Part shown: positions 1 to 8,461 of the stretch, one piece after another
Layout of the letters: each line of letters opens with the position of its first letter
How positions within the stretch are numbered: the first letter of the stretch is position 1
Source of the DNA: an uncultured Thermosynechococcus sp.
Lineage (GTDB): Bacteria; Cyanobacteriota; Cyanobacteriia; Thermosynechococcales; Thermosynechococcaceae
NCBI RefSeq assembly: GCF_938074695.1
Contig: NZ_CALJEM010000062.1
Coordinates: 1-48,021 of the forward strand
DNA: 48,021 nt
Direction: 5' to 3'
Notes under the pieces: model-generated
What the model was told of the DNA's origin: nothing
What the model saw: the letters and a program-made list of their open reading frames with translations, nothing else
Database searches by the model: none
Program-made: the position numbers and the translations under genes

Positions 1-927
1 AGCATCCACAACGGAGTGGTTGAAGTTGAACCCGTTGAGGTTGAAGGCCATGGTGCTGATCCCCAGTGCGGTGAACCAGATACCGATCACAGGCCAAGCG
101 GCGAGGAAGAAGTGCAGCGAGCGGCTGTTGTTGAAGCTGGCGTATTGGAAGATCAAGCGACCGAAGTAACCGTGGGCCGCCACGATGTTGTAGGTCTCTT
201 CCTCTTGACCGAATTTGTAACCGTAGTTTTGAGACTCGGTTTCGGTGGTTTCACGGATCAAGCTGGAGGTCACCAGTGAACCGTGCATGGCGCAGAACAG
301 CGCACCCCCGAAGACACCGGCCACACCCAGTTGGTGGAAGGGGTGCATGAGAATGTTGTGCTCCGCTTGGAACACAATCATGAAGTTGAAGGTACCGGAG
401 ATACCGAGGGGCATGCCATCGGAGAAGCTGCCTTGACCAATGGGATAGATCAAGAACACCGCAAAGGCAGAGGCCAAGGGAGCAGAGTAGGCCACGCAAA
501 TCCAAGGCCGCATCCCAAGGCGGTAGCTGAGTTCCCACTGGCGCCCCATGTAGCAGGAGGCTCCCAACAGGAAGTGGAAGATGATTAGTTGGTAAGGGCC
601 ACCGTTGTAGAGCCACTCGTCGAGGGAAGCCGCTTCCCAAATGGGATAGAAGTGCAAGCCAATGGCGTTGCTGGAGGGGACAACCGCACCGGTAATGATG
701 TTGTTGCCATAGAGCAAGGAGCCGGAAACAGGCTCACGAATGCCATCAATATCCACAGGGGGAGCAGCGATGAAGGCAATCACAAAGCAGATGGTAGCAG
801 CAAGCAGAGTGGGGATCATCAACACGCCGAACCAGCCCACATAGAGGCGGTTGTTGGTGCTGGTGACCCAGCTGCAAAATTGCTCCCACAGGTTCAGTTG
901 CTCGCGACGTTGTAAGACAGTCGTCAT
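1..927 (-). CDS. psbA: Photosystem II D1 protein, 3' end cut by window edge
   Basis: This encodes residues 1-309 of D1, the thylakoid reaction-centre subunit that binds most of the Mn4CaO5 cluster, QB and the primary donors; about 50 C-terminal residues lie outside the window. Translating the minus strand from ATG at 927 shows TyrZ Y161, cluster ligands D170 and E189, H190, chlorophyll ligand H198, iron ligands H215 and H272, and the QB-pocket residues H252 and S264. An AGGA ribosome site sits at 937-940. Residue 130 is Gln and residue 212 is Cys, as in low-light PsbA1-type D1. The first 40 residues (start [16 protein letters not shown]) resemble, from memory, the PsbA3 type instead, so the gene may be a mosaic. 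Which paralogue it is cannot be settled here. Confidence 0.97.
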   Translation of the reverse strand, partial: MTTVLQRREQLNLWEQFCSWVTSTNNRLYVGWFGVLMIPTLLAATICFVIAFIAAPPVDIDGIREPVSGSLLYGNNIITGAVVPSSNAIGLHFYPIWEAASLDEWLYNGGPYQLIIFHFLLGASCYMGRQWELSYRLGMRPWICVAYSAPLASAFAVFLIYPIGQGSFSDGMPLGISGTFNFMIVFQAEHNILMHPFHQLGVAGVFGGALFCAMHGSLVTSSLIRETTETESQNYGYKFGQEEETYNIVAAHGYFGRLIFQYASFNNSRSLHFFLAAWPVIGIWFTALGISTMAFNLNGFNFNHSVVDA

Positions 928-1044
928 AGTGATAAGTCCTGTTGAACAATATGAATGAATACTACAAACCGTTTACAGTTCTCCGGCGAGTTCCTCAGAG
1001 ACTTTAGGAACACCGACCGGGGTTATGCAACGGAATGTAACCTT

Positions 1045-1074
1045 ATATTAATCAATCTCCCAGGAAAATGTAAA
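1045..1074 (-). promoter_or_regulatory. Candidate psbA promoter
   Basis: On the minus strand a TTTACA box (1069-1074) is followed after 18 bases by TAATAT (1045-1050), a sigma-70-like arrangement. It would give a leader of a little over 100 bases ahead of the psbA start at 927. This was found by eye; the start site is not known. Confidence 0.45.
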
Positions 1075-1112
1075 GGGTTATATCTGGATTTTATATTCTG
1101 TTAATAATTTTC

Positions 1113-1557
1113 TCAGGGATCAGCGGTGCCCTCCCGCGATCGCCGGCTGGGGAGGGAAGCAATGGGCAGGGTCAGAATCACCAGCAGCCCCAAAGGCGTG
1201 TTTGTGACCACCACCGCGATTGCCCCCTCATGCCAGCTCAGGCCACACTCAAGGGGGTATAGCATGGGGGACTTCCAAAAAAACAGCGTGGTGCCAAGGG
1301 GTGAGAATGCGGGTGCTATCTGGGGGGAGATTCAACCGATCCCCTAACCAACTGCCTAAGCCACGAATGTTAAGGATAGAGGTGCGCCCAAGTACCAATG
1401 CTTACTTGGCTAAGCTCAGTCCCCCACAAAACCGCAAATCCCAACTTGAGACCCCCGAATAAAAAGCCGTGACCCCACAGCCGCCAAGCAGACCAACGAT
1501 CAGGGCATAGAGGAGCAAACGAGGGTAAGGGTAGGAGACTGTTGCCCCAGAGATGGG
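1113..1557 (-). pseudogene. Possible decayed membrane-protein gene after gldG
   Basis: Directly behind the gldG stop the minus strand shows protein-like pieces but no intact ORF. One frame reads a hydrophobic stretch (RLLLYALIVGLLGGCG) up to a TAA at 1402-1404. The same frame then stays open as ALVLGRTSILNIRGLG... to a TGA at 1249-1251. After a one-base shift at the G run 1253-1257 another frame gives LECGLSWHEGAIAVVV and a second hydrophobic segment, ending with TGA at 1113-1115. This would fit one small membrane protein broken by one stop and one frameshift, perhaps once the last gene of the exporter operon. I do not recognise the family. Chance open frames in GC-rich DNA remain possible. 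Confidence 0.25.
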
Positions 1558-3099
1558 CTAGCGTCGTCGCCACCAGACAAAAACAGCTGAGCCAAAACCC
1601 ACAAGGGGCAATAGAAACACGCTGATCATCTCAATCCAACGACTGGTAGTCACATTGAGTTGCAGGCGGCGGTTGGTCGTTTCGCGAGGACGAATGGAGA
1701 GTGCCTTTTGGTCGCGATCGCCCAACCAGAGTACGGAATTGACAAAGAGATCACTATTAATCCCTTGATAGGCAATCACGCCATCGGTCGCAAACTCTGA
1801 GTCGCCAAAGACAACCAAGCGGGCTTCCTTTGGGGGATTGTTACTCAACTGACGAGTAATTGCCACACCAATCGGCAGCGGCCCTTTGGTATCTACACCT
1901 TCGGTGAATTCAAGATTGCCCGACTTCCACTCGGTTTCTGCCCAAGTTTGTGGTCCAGAGAGGGCAATTTCCACAATGTTATCATCCTTTACAGGATCAA
2001 CACGAATGGCCTGTGCGCGCGGAAAGACGCTAGGTCCTTGGGCAAAGCGCTGAGTAATGGGGTGATTGCCATAGGTGCTGACAATGATTGTGTCAGGCCC
2101 CAGTCCCACCTGTTGACCCACCCCGGAGCCATCAATAACCCAGCGGTTATCCAACGTGAGTCCCCAGTTTTTCAGTAAATCCTCAAGACCCGCGTTGACA
2201 TCCACATCGAGCATCAGCAAAAGGCTGCCGCCACGATTGAGGTACTCTTTGAGCAGATCCTGCTCAAGCCGCAAAAAGGGCTGCCGTGGACCCGCCACAA
2301 CAATGACATTGGCATCCTCGGGAATTTTGCCTTTTTCCAGCAAGTTGAGAGGCTGTAGTTGCACATCTCGTTGCTCTAGGAGTTTAGCGACCTCACTGAG
2401 GCTGGCCGCCCCACCTATGAGGGGGAGTTCATTGTGCCCCGTAGTGAAATAGGCGCGGATTGGGCGATCGCTGGTAACACGAATCAGGGCAGGGGTGAGG
2501 TTGCTTTCGGAAAGGTTTTCATCAATGCGCTGGGTTTTCTTGCCCGCCACAACAATCACTTGCCCCACTTGGGTTACGTTGTACTTTTTGGCCAGGGCGG
2601 GTTGTTCTTGGGGGTCAATGAACTCGAAGGAAAACTGGCCATTGGCCTGACGGCGGTATTGCTCTAACAGCAGGCGATCGCGACTGGCGGCATTGGGGTC
2701 AAACACCAAGACCCGCACCGGCTGATCTAGATTTTGCAAAACATCGCGGGTTTCTGGCGCGAGGGTAAAGGCGCGGTTTTCCGTGAGATCAATCTCAAGA
2801 GTGTAGCGATCCGCGAGAAAGTTGACAATGCCCAATAGGGCAATCACAGCAATCACCGTCAAGAGGGCATTGGTACTTGTTTGCGTGGAACGGCGTCCCC
2901 AAAAGCCACTAGACACCCGACTTTGCTGGATCAGCCACAGCAGCAGGGCAATCCCCCCCAGGGATAAAAGACTCAAGGGGAGCCAATTCCAGCGCTGCGT
3001 GACAAAGCCAGCACTCAAACCCGCAATGATAAGGAGTGGCGCCGCCCACAGCAGTAGCGTGGACATGCCGGCGGCTGAACCTTGGGCAAAACGCTTCAT
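1558..3099 (-). CDS. GldG-like ABC transporter auxiliary protein
   Basis: This is a 513-residue protein of the GldG/ABC_transp_aux family, the large accessory component of some ABC-2 exporters. The N-terminus has two membrane helices (about 13-33 and 38-56) and a third at about 80-97, then a large extracytoplasmic domain typical of the family, with the segment VDLTENRAFTLAPET-like (here EIDLTENRAFTLAPET) that opens it. A final helix near 487-507 is followed by WWRRR. It is the third gene of an operon after an ATPase and a permease, 12 bases behind the permease. The exported substrate is unknown; in Bacteroidetes the homologues serve gliding, but cyanobacterial copies have no assigned role. 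Confidence 0.88.
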   Translation of the reverse strand: MKRFAQGSAAGMSTLLLWAAPLLIIAGLSAGFVTQRWNWLPLSLLSLGGIALLLWLIQQSRVSSGFWGRRSTQTSTNALLTVIAVIALLGIVNFLADRYTLEIDLTENRAFTLAPETRDVLQNLDQPVRVLVFDPNAASRDRLLLEQYRRQANGQFSFEFIDPQEQPALAKKYNVTQVGQVIVVAGKKTQRIDENLSESNLTPALIRVTSDRPIRAYFTTGHNELPLIGGAASLSEVAKLLEQRDVQLQPLNLLEKGKIPEDANVIVVAGPRQPFLRLEQDLLKEYLNRGGSLLLMLDVDVNAGLEDLLKNWGLTLDNRWVIDGSGVGQQVGLGPDTIIVSTYGNHPITQRFAQGPSVFPRAQAIRVDPVKDDNIVEIALSGPQTWAETEWKSGNLEFTEGVDTKGPLPIGVAITRQLSNNPPKEARLVVFGDSEFATDGVIAYQGINSDLFVNSVLWLGDRDQKALSIRPRETTNRRLQLNVTTSRWIEMISVFLLPLVGFGSAVFVWWRRR

Positions 3100-3111
3100 A
3101 ACCCATACCCC

Positions 3112-3939
3112 CTAATTGCGCTGGTAACGAAAGGCATCAATGGACTGCGCTGTAAGGAAAATGCCTAGGAAAATATAACTGCCAAAGACAACTAGGCTAC
3201 TGGTGCGGAAAATTCCGCGCGTCAGGTGGGTAAAGTGCTCTAGGGGTGAAAGATAGGTGAGGAGATCACTGAGATGCCCCCCAGTATGTTTGGCCAAGAC
3301 ATCCAGCACCCAGAGAATTAGCAACACAGCAAACCCCAAAATGGCCGCCAAGATCGTGCTATCGGTCAAGGAGGAGAGAAACATTCCCAGGGAGAGAATG
3401 GCAGCGGCTAAAAGAATCAATCCGCCGTTGCCCGCCAAAATCAGCCAAGGGGAGAGGGGCGGCGTACTCTGCCGCAGGGCAACAAACTGATAAACGCCCA
3501 CCGGCAGCAGGAGCGTGGTATAAAACGTCAACACTGCCAAAAGCTTACCCGTTGCCACACACCAGTTCGTAATCGGTGAGGTGGCCAATAGTTCTAAGGT
3601 GCCGCGTTTACGCTCTTCGGTGTAGAGTCCCATGGAGAGCATCGGCAAAATCACTTGGGAAATGGAGCCTAAAAGTCCAAGGAAGCTTTCAAGAATCAGC
3701 TTGGGCACATCAACGGCTTGGCTTGGCGCTCCAAACTGCTGTTGCAGTAAATCCTGCTGAGCCACCTGGTTGATAATCGTCGTCATGACAACGAGGAAAA
3801 AAAGGCCGCTGAGCAGCCAGAATACGCCGGCAATCACATAGTAGAAGGGGGCAGTAAAGTAACTCTGGAGTTCGCGGCGGTAGATGGCAAGAATGTTGGC
3901 AAAAAGGACGCGCAGCCCGTGGCGGGAAACGCTAAGCAT
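3112..3939 (-). CDS. ABC-2 type transporter permease (GldF-like)
   Basis: This 275-residue membrane protein would form the channel of the exporter encoded with its neighbours. About six hydrophobic helices are seen, with the N-terminal YRRELQSYFTAPFYYVI typical of ABC-2 permeases that follow a GldA-like ATPase, and the cytosolic EERKRGTLELLATSPI segment characteristic of the family. The start chosen is the ATG at 3939, whose ATGCTTAG overlaps the ATPase stop and suggests translational coupling; an in-frame ATG at 3981 would add 14 polar residues inside the ATPase gene and is less likely. The order ATPase, permease, GldG is conserved in many bacteria. Confidence 0.9.
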   Translation of the reverse strand: MLSVSRHGLRVLFANILAIYRRELQSYFTAPFYYVIAGVFWLLSGLFFLVVMTTIINQVAQQDLLQQQFGAPSQAVDVPKLILESFLGLLGSISQVILPMLSMGLYTEERKRGTLELLATSPITNWCVATGKLLAVLTFYTTLLLPVGVYQFVALRQSTPPLSPWLILAGNGGLILLAAAILSLGMFLSSLTDSTILAAILGFAVLLILWVLDVLAKHTGGHLSDLLTYLSPLEHFTHLTRGIFRTSSLVVFGSYIFLGIFLTAQSIDAFRYQRN

Positions 3940-4903
3940 GGGCTTTTTCGGGTTCATCGCTGGATTCTGCGACTGGTTCATCGGTCGTGAGCTTCAAGAA
4001 CACCTCCTCTAGGTTGGCACGGGAGCGGCGCATTTCAAAGAGTTGCACGCCATTTTGGACAAGGAGGTTGGCAAGATCAGCGCCAATTTCTGTTGGACTA
4101 CTCACCCGCAGCTGCTGTCGCCCTGGGGCAGGGCCATTGTGCCAGGTCATCTGCTGTAGATGGGGAAGGTGTTGTAACAGGGATTCAATCTGGGGGCGAT
4201 CGCCCACCACTTCGAGGTCATAGGTGTAGTTGCTGCTGAGGCGTTGCAGCAATTCATCCAGTTTACCAATGCCCGCGACTTCGCCTTTGTTGATAATCAC
4301 TGCGCGATCGCAGGTCATGCTCACTTCTGCCAAAATGTGGGTAGAAAGAATCACTGTGTGCTGTCCCGCCAGGTTTTTAATTAAATTCCGTACCTCAATA
4401 ATTTGACGCGGATCGAGACCCACCGTGGGTTCATCCAAAATAATGGCGGGCGGATCGTGGACGATGGCTTGGGCAATGCCCACCCGCTGCCGGTAGCCCT
4501 TGGAGAGTTTGCGAATAATTGTCCGTTGCTGCTCCCAAAGGCCACAGCTTTTGAGGGCATATTCTACCCGCTGGGGGCGATCGCCGGCACTGACGCCTTT
4601 GATGCGAGCTACAAAGTGCAAATAGCCTGCCACCGTCATTTCTGGGTAAAGGGGAGGATTTTCGGGCAGATAGCCAATGCGCTGCCGTACTGCCATTGGA
4701 TCTGTGTGCACTTCATAGCCTGCAATCGAGGCTGTACCACTGGTTGCCGGCAGATACCCTGCCAAAATCCGCATGGTGGTGGTTTTGCCTGCACCATTAG
4801 GGCCAAGGAGACCGAGGATCTCTCCCGTAGCGGCCGAAAAGCTGACATCCCGTAGGGCGACAGTTGTGCCGTAAACCTTGGTCAGGTGCTCAACCTGAAT
4901 CAT
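3932..4903 (-). CDS. ABC transporter ATP-binding protein
   Basis: This is the 323-residue ATPase of the exporter operon. It has a Walker A motif GPNGAGKTT near residues 34-42, a Q-loop (YLPENPPLYPEMT), a signature-like LSKGYRQRVGIAQA, Walker B AIILDEPTVGLDP and the switch histidine in ILSTHI. The length and the C-terminal tail of about 90 residues match CcmA/GldA-type exporters. The ATG at 4903 has a GAGG sequence 8-11 bases upstream. It is the first gene of the minus-strand operon and overlaps the permease by 8 bases. Confidence 0.95.
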   Translation of the reverse strand: MIQVEHLTKVYGTTVALRDVSFSAATGEILGLLGPNGAGKTTTMRILAGYLPATSGTASIAGYEVHTDPMAVRQRIGYLPENPPLYPEMTVAGYLHFVARIKGVSAGDRPQRVEYALKSCGLWEQQRTIIRKLSKGYRQRVGIAQAIVHDPPAIILDEPTVGLDPRQIIEVRNLIKNLAGQHTVILSTHILAEVSMTCDRAVIINKGEVAGIGKLDELLQRLSSNYTYDLEVVGDRPQIESLLQHLPHLQQMTWHNGPAPGRQQLRVSSPTEIGADLANLLVQNGVQLFEMRRSRANLEEVFLKLTTDEPVAESSDEPEKAHA

Positions 4904-4970
4904 GGCGTTTCCTCAACTCGCTACTTGTTCTACGGGAAACAATGACACACAATAATAGCGGTTTTTCTGA

Positions 4971-5720
4971 TCAGATATTGAGAACTTGGATAGTGGTCTT
5001 CTGGGGCAAATTGGCTGCCGATAGACTGAGGGACGCACTCCCACTGCGGCGCACCGGAGTTCCCTCCATCACCTTCAAAAAGTCTTCCAGCGCCGCGAGA
5101 TTACAACTGTTGGGGTCAGCCGCCGCCGTCCGATAGTGGGAAGGAATCACCAAGCGAGGTTGCAGCGCATCAATAGCCGCCTTCGCCTCCTCGGCCGTAT
5201 AGGCCTTATCGCTCCCCCCCACGGGGACAATGACCACATCAGGCCGTCCCATGAGAATTCGTTGCTCAATGGTGATGGGCATGGCAATCCCCCCCATGTG
5301 CAGGAGATTGATGCCCCCCTGCTGCCAGCGCCAAACCACATTGACGCCAAAGCGAAAGCCACCGACGCGGTCATGGCTAGTGCGGATGCCCTGAATGCTC
5401 AGACCGTTAACTTTGTAGGAGCCGGGTTGAAAGAGCAGTTTCGGTTGGCCGGGTAAGCCTTCGATGTAGCCTTCGTCGAAGAGGCGACTGCTAATCATGA
5501 CGATATCGGCAGCAACACGGGGAGGCCGTAATCCTTTGGTGCAGCCAATGGGACGGAAGGGATTCACCAGTACCCGCTGACCACTGCCCGTAAAGAGAAA
5601 ACAGGTGTGGCCAAACCACTGAAGCGAAAGACCCCTCCCTTGAGCATGGGCTGCCCAATGTCCACCAAGGCTGGCGATCGCCCCAATTTGAGCCAAACGC
5701 AAGAACTGCCGCCGTTCCAT
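4971..5720 (-). CDS. MBL-fold protein lacking the metal-binding motif, Tat-type N-terminus
   Basis: This 249-residue protein resembles the UlaG-like branch of the metallo-beta-lactamase fold. It opens with a twin-arginine-like signal (ERRQFLRLAQIGAIASLGG), so export is likely. The fold signature WFGHTCFLF (H38) and a late IPSHYRT (H195) are present. However, where active members carry HxHxDH this protein reads MISSRLFDEGY (residues 75-85), and the usual HLGD is HMGG (141-144). It therefore probably lacks the normal dinuclear metal site and hydrolase activity. I recall similar replacements in other cyanobacterial homologues, so this may be a family trait. The ATG at 5720 is preferred over GTG 5735 because GGGAG lies just upstream of it. 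Confidence 0.82.
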   Translation of the reverse strand: MERRQFLRLAQIGAIASLGGHWAAHAQGRGLSLQWFGHTCFLFTGSGQRVLVNPFRPIGCTKGLRPPRVAADIVMISSRLFDEGYIEGLPGQPKLLFQPGSYKVNGLSIQGIRTSHDRVGGFRFGVNVVWRWQQGGINLLHMGGIAMPITIEQRILMGRPDVVIVPVGGSDKAYTAEEAKAAIDALQPRLVIPSHYRTAAADPNSCNLAALEDFLKVMEGTPVRRSGSASLSLSAANLPQKTTIQVLNI

Positions 5721-5771
5721 TTTTTCTCCCGACACTCCTATTCCAGCTCAGTGTACCGAAAAGTGGCCGGC

Positions 5772-6374
5772 TCACACCGATGGACTGGACACTTGACGCA
5801 AAAAGTTCCGTAGCAGGTCTTTGCCGCAGGTGGTAAGAATGCTCTCCGGATGAAATTGCACCCCTTCCAGTGTCGGATATTGGCGGTGACGCACCCCCAT
5901 AATTAGGCCATCCTCTGTCCAGGCGGTAATTTCCAATACATCGGGACAACTGTCACGGTCAATGACGAGGCTGTGGTAGCGGGTTGCCGTAAAGGGTTGG
6001 GGCAGCTCTTGGAACACCCCCACACCACTGTGGTAGATTTCTGACGTTTTGCCATGCATCAGTGTTGGTGCCAGTGTCACCGTGCCGCCAAAGACTTCCC
6101 CAATGGCTTGATGCCCCAAGCAAACCCCTAGGATGGGCAGTTTTCCGGCATAGGTGCGGATCAGTGGTTCAGAAATTCCGGCATCCGCAGGGCGACCAGG
6201 GCCGGGGGAAATGACAACACCCGCAGGGGCAAGGGCGGCAATTTCCTCGAGGCCGATCCTGTCGTTGCGAAAGACCCGCAGATCCGCAGCAATTGGGAAC
6301 TCCTGCGCTAGCTCCCCTAAGTACTGGACAAGGTTGTAGGTGAAGCTGTCGTAGTTATCAATGACGATAATCAA
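5772..6374 (-). CDS. trpG: Anthranilate/aminodeoxychorismate synthase glutamine amidotransferase
   Basis: This is a class I glutamine amidotransferase of about 200 residues that would supply ammonia to TrpE or PabB in tryptophan or folate synthesis. It shows [19 protein letters not shown] at the start, the nucleophile loop [13 protein letters not shown], the conserved HGKTSEI and the His-Glu pair in VQFHPESIL. The start is uncertain. The first in-frame ATG (6476) adds 34 non-conserved residues and runs into the divergent HAD gene. A TTG at 6374 gives the family's usual [11 protein letters not shown] start with AGGA 10 bases upstream, and is used here. No trpE or pabB partner lies in the window, so trpG versus pabA is undecided. 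Confidence 0.9.
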   Translation of the reverse strand: MIIVIDNYDSFTYNLVQYLGELAQEFPIAADLRVFRNDRIGLEEIAALAPAGVVISPGPGRPADAGISEPLIRTYAGKLPILGVCLGHQAIGEVFGGTVTLAPTLMHGKTSEIYHSGVGVFQELPQPFTATRYHSLVIDRDSCPDVLEITAWTEDGLIMGVRHRQYPTLEGVQFHPESILTTCGKDLLRNFLRQVSSPSV

Positions 6375-6440
6375 GGGAGAAGTATCCTCATCATCTTCTG
6401 TGCTTTGTGTTTTGATCCTACTACCCAAGAGGTTTGGGGA

Positions 6441-7190
6441 ATGGTGCAGCTGTGGTGTCAGGGACGCTGTTTTCACTCGGTAGCAGCAGTGATCTTTGAT
6501 AAAGATGGCACATTAGCGGATGTTGCCGATTACCTGCGGTTGGTGGCGATCGCCCGCGCCGTGAAAATTGCCGAACACTTCCCGAATTTGCAAGAGGCAC
6601 TACTTCAGGCCTTTGGGGTGATCGGTGATCATCTCGAGCCAACCGGATTGCAAGCAGTGGGAACACGGCAGGAGAACCTGATTGCCGCCGCGGCCTTTGT
6701 GGCCACCCAGGGAATTCCTTGGATTGCCGCTTTAGAACTCGTGCGCACGGCCTTTGCAAAAGCCGACCTCCAGTTTACGGCCAAAGCGCCGTGGACACCC
6801 CCTCTATCGGGTGTCACTCAATTAGTGCAGCAACTCCACAGGGCAGGATGTGCCTTGGCGATTATCTCCGGCGACGGCAGGTGGGAAATCGAGGCTTTTC
6901 TAGACACCTACCACTTGAAGCCCTTCTTCCAACTCTGGCGGGGAGGAGATGAACCACCCACAAAGCCCGATCCGCAGGTATTCCTCAGGGTGTGCGATCG
7001 CCTTGGCGTGCAACCAGATCAAACCGTGGTCATTGGCGATGCAGATAGTGACGGCCTGATGGCACAGCGGGGGGGAGCTGCGGGGAGTATTGGGGTTACG
7101 TGGGGTTGGCCTACGCCCCCCGTTCTCAATTACTGTGATTGCATTCTTGCCTCCCCCTTGGAGATGCGAATTATCCCTGAGGAGAATTGA
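6441..7190 (+). CDS. HAD-family phosphatase
   Basis: This 249-residue cytosolic protein has all haloacid dehalogenase motifs: [11 protein letters not shown] (nucleophile and acid/base aspartates), IISGDG, the lysine in KPDPQVF, and [10 protein letters not shown] helical cap domain lies between motifs I and II. It resembles phosphoglycolate-phosphatase-like or beta-phosphoglucomutase-like enzymes, but the substrate cannot be told from sequence. The ATG at 6441 is preferred to the one at 6405 because an AGAGG-type site lies upstream and the longer form adds 12 unconserved residues. It diverges from trpG; a shared promoter region of under 70 bases is implied. Confidence 0.88.
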   Translation: MVQLWCQGRCFHSVAAVIFDKDGTLADVADYLRLVAIARAVKIAEHFPNLQEALLQAFGVIGDHLEPTGLQAVGTRQENLIAAAAFVATQGIPWIAALELVRTAFAKADLQFTAKAPWTPPLSGVTQLVQQLHRAGCALAIISGDGRWEIEAFLDTYHLKPFFQLWRGGDEPPTKPDPQVFLRVCDRLGVQPDQTVVIGDADSDGLMAQRGGAAGSIGVTWGWPTPPVLNYCDCILASPLEMRIIPEEN

Positions 7191-7206
7191 TTAGACTCAG
7201 TGGCGA

Positions 7207-7881
7207 TCAAGCATAGGTGAGACGGTAGTGGAGATACACTTCATTGCCCACAGGTAAGACATTGAGAAGCGTCAACATCCCTGAGAATTCGACTCCATCG
7301 GGATAGAGGCTGGGGGCTGCCGACCCCAGGAGGAGTGGGCAGAGGGTCAACCATAATTCGTCAATAGCAGCAATCTGCAACAGGGATGCCAAAAGCTGTC
7401 CGCCCCCCAACACCGCCAAGGTTTGCACCCCCGCCCCTTGCATGTTGGCAAACGCCTTGGGCCAGTCAATTGCTTCTTCGCCTGCCCGCCAACACTCATC
7501 AAAGGCGGCGGATCCTTGCCAATGGCTAGCCCCCTTCTCAGTGGTCAGCAAGACACGGCGAATCGGCTGGCGAAAGAAGGGAAGCGCAGGGTCTAGGTTG
7601 CCGCTGGCGGAGCAGACAATTTGCAACGGTTGGGGCGATCGCCCCTGGCGTTCGCGCTCGGCAATGAGATGGGGAGATTGCAGGCGCATTGCTGTCCCCC
7701 CCCAGCGCAACGTCGTCGCCCCAAAGAGTACGGCGTCCACCTGGGCCACCTGCTGTTCAAGGTGTTGAAAATCGTAGTGAGAGGCAATACGTTTGCCGGC
7801 CGCATCCGAGCGGGCAAGCTTGCCATCTAAACTTGTGGCCAAAATGGCAGTGGTGCGCGGGCGCAGACTGACTTGACTCAA
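7207..7881 (-). CDS. RibD C-terminal / dihydrofolate reductase-like protein
   Basis: This 224-residue protein belongs to the RibD_C/DHFR-like reductase superfamily: TAILATSLDGKLA at the N-terminus (the family's pattern S-x-DGxxA), VLFGATTLR in the middle and the glycine-rich LAVLGGGQLLASLL with IDELWLTLCPLLLG near the end. It lacks the deaminase domain of full RibD, so it may act as a stand-alone pyrimidine reductase or on an unrelated substrate. Its ATG overlaps the stop of the upstream DUF1830 gene (ATGA), which suggests coupled translation. Its 3' end meets the HAD gene convergently. Confidence 0.85.
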   Translation of the reverse strand: MSQVSLRPRTTAILATSLDGKLARSDAAGKRIASHYDFQHLEQQVAQVDAVLFGATTLRWGGTAMRLQSPHLIAERERQGRSPQPLQIVCSASGNLDPALPFFRQPIRRVLLTTEKGASHWQGSAAFDECWRAGEEAIDWPKAFANMQGAGVQTLAVLGGGQLLASLLQIAAIDELWLTLCPLLLGSAAPSLYPDGVEFSGMLTLLNVLPVGNEVYLHYRLTYA

Positions 7882-8234
7882 TGACTTGTTACTTTTGTAG
7901 CTACAGCCTCAGGAGCTTCATTAATCAATTCTAACCGCCGTTGGATAACGGGATCACTGGGAAAAAAATTACCGGCCCCTTCTTGAACCAGTAGCTCTGT
8001 ACAGGGGATGGTATCAGAAAGAATCGCGCTGGCCATTGTGCCGCTGTGAACTTCCAGTTGTCCTGCCCGTGGTGATTCAAACACCAGTCGTTGCCCCGGA
8101 AAAACAACCCGCTCGAAATACCAATTGGCAATATTGGTAATCCGCACCACCTGAATTTTGCTGGTGGCATTGACATAACAGCAGAGGATGCGATCGCAAC
8201 TATTGCTAGGAAGGGGATCAAAGATTTGCGGCAT
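7878..8234 (-). CDS. DUF1830 protein
   Basis: This 118-residue protein matches the cyanobacterial DUF1830 family: CCYVNATSKIQVVRI near residue 19, NWYFERVVFPGQRLVFE, and ASAILSDTIPCTELLV. It has no signal peptide or membrane helix, so it is probably cytosolic. Its function is unknown. It precedes and overlaps the RibD-like gene by four bases and is likely co-transcribed with it. The rSAM gene diverges from it across a 227-base gap in which I see no clear feature. Confidence 0.85.
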   Translation of the reverse strand: MPQIFDPLPSNSCDRILCCYVNATSKIQVVRITNIANWYFERVVFPGQRLVFESPRAGQLEVHSGTMASAILSDTIPCTELLVQEGAGNFFPSDPVIQRRLELINEAPEAVATKVTSH

Positions 8235-8461
8235 AGGGGGTAATGGTTTGTTATGGGAGAGGTCTTTACCCTTGTTAGCCTAGCATTCTCAATTGGCCAT
8301 AGTTGTAAACCCAACTACAGGATGCAGAGTTGATCCTTGCCTTGAGTTCAGTTCAGTTCCCCTGATCCCCTGCTGGAAAGGCGCAAATGTGTTAAAACCT
8401 AAACAGCGATAGAGGTTTATTAAGAATTTAGCGTTTCTATAGATCTTCCTTGGGCTAGTTT

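Noticed and set aside
1126-1347. Plus-strand ORF of 73 codons
   Set aside because: Composition is unlike a protein, there is no ribosome site and it lies opposite the better supported decayed minus-strand gene.
2464-2471. Frequent GCGATCGC octamers (one example given)
   Set aside because: These are HIP1 repeats, a known and widespread feature of cyanobacterial genomes, not a new array.
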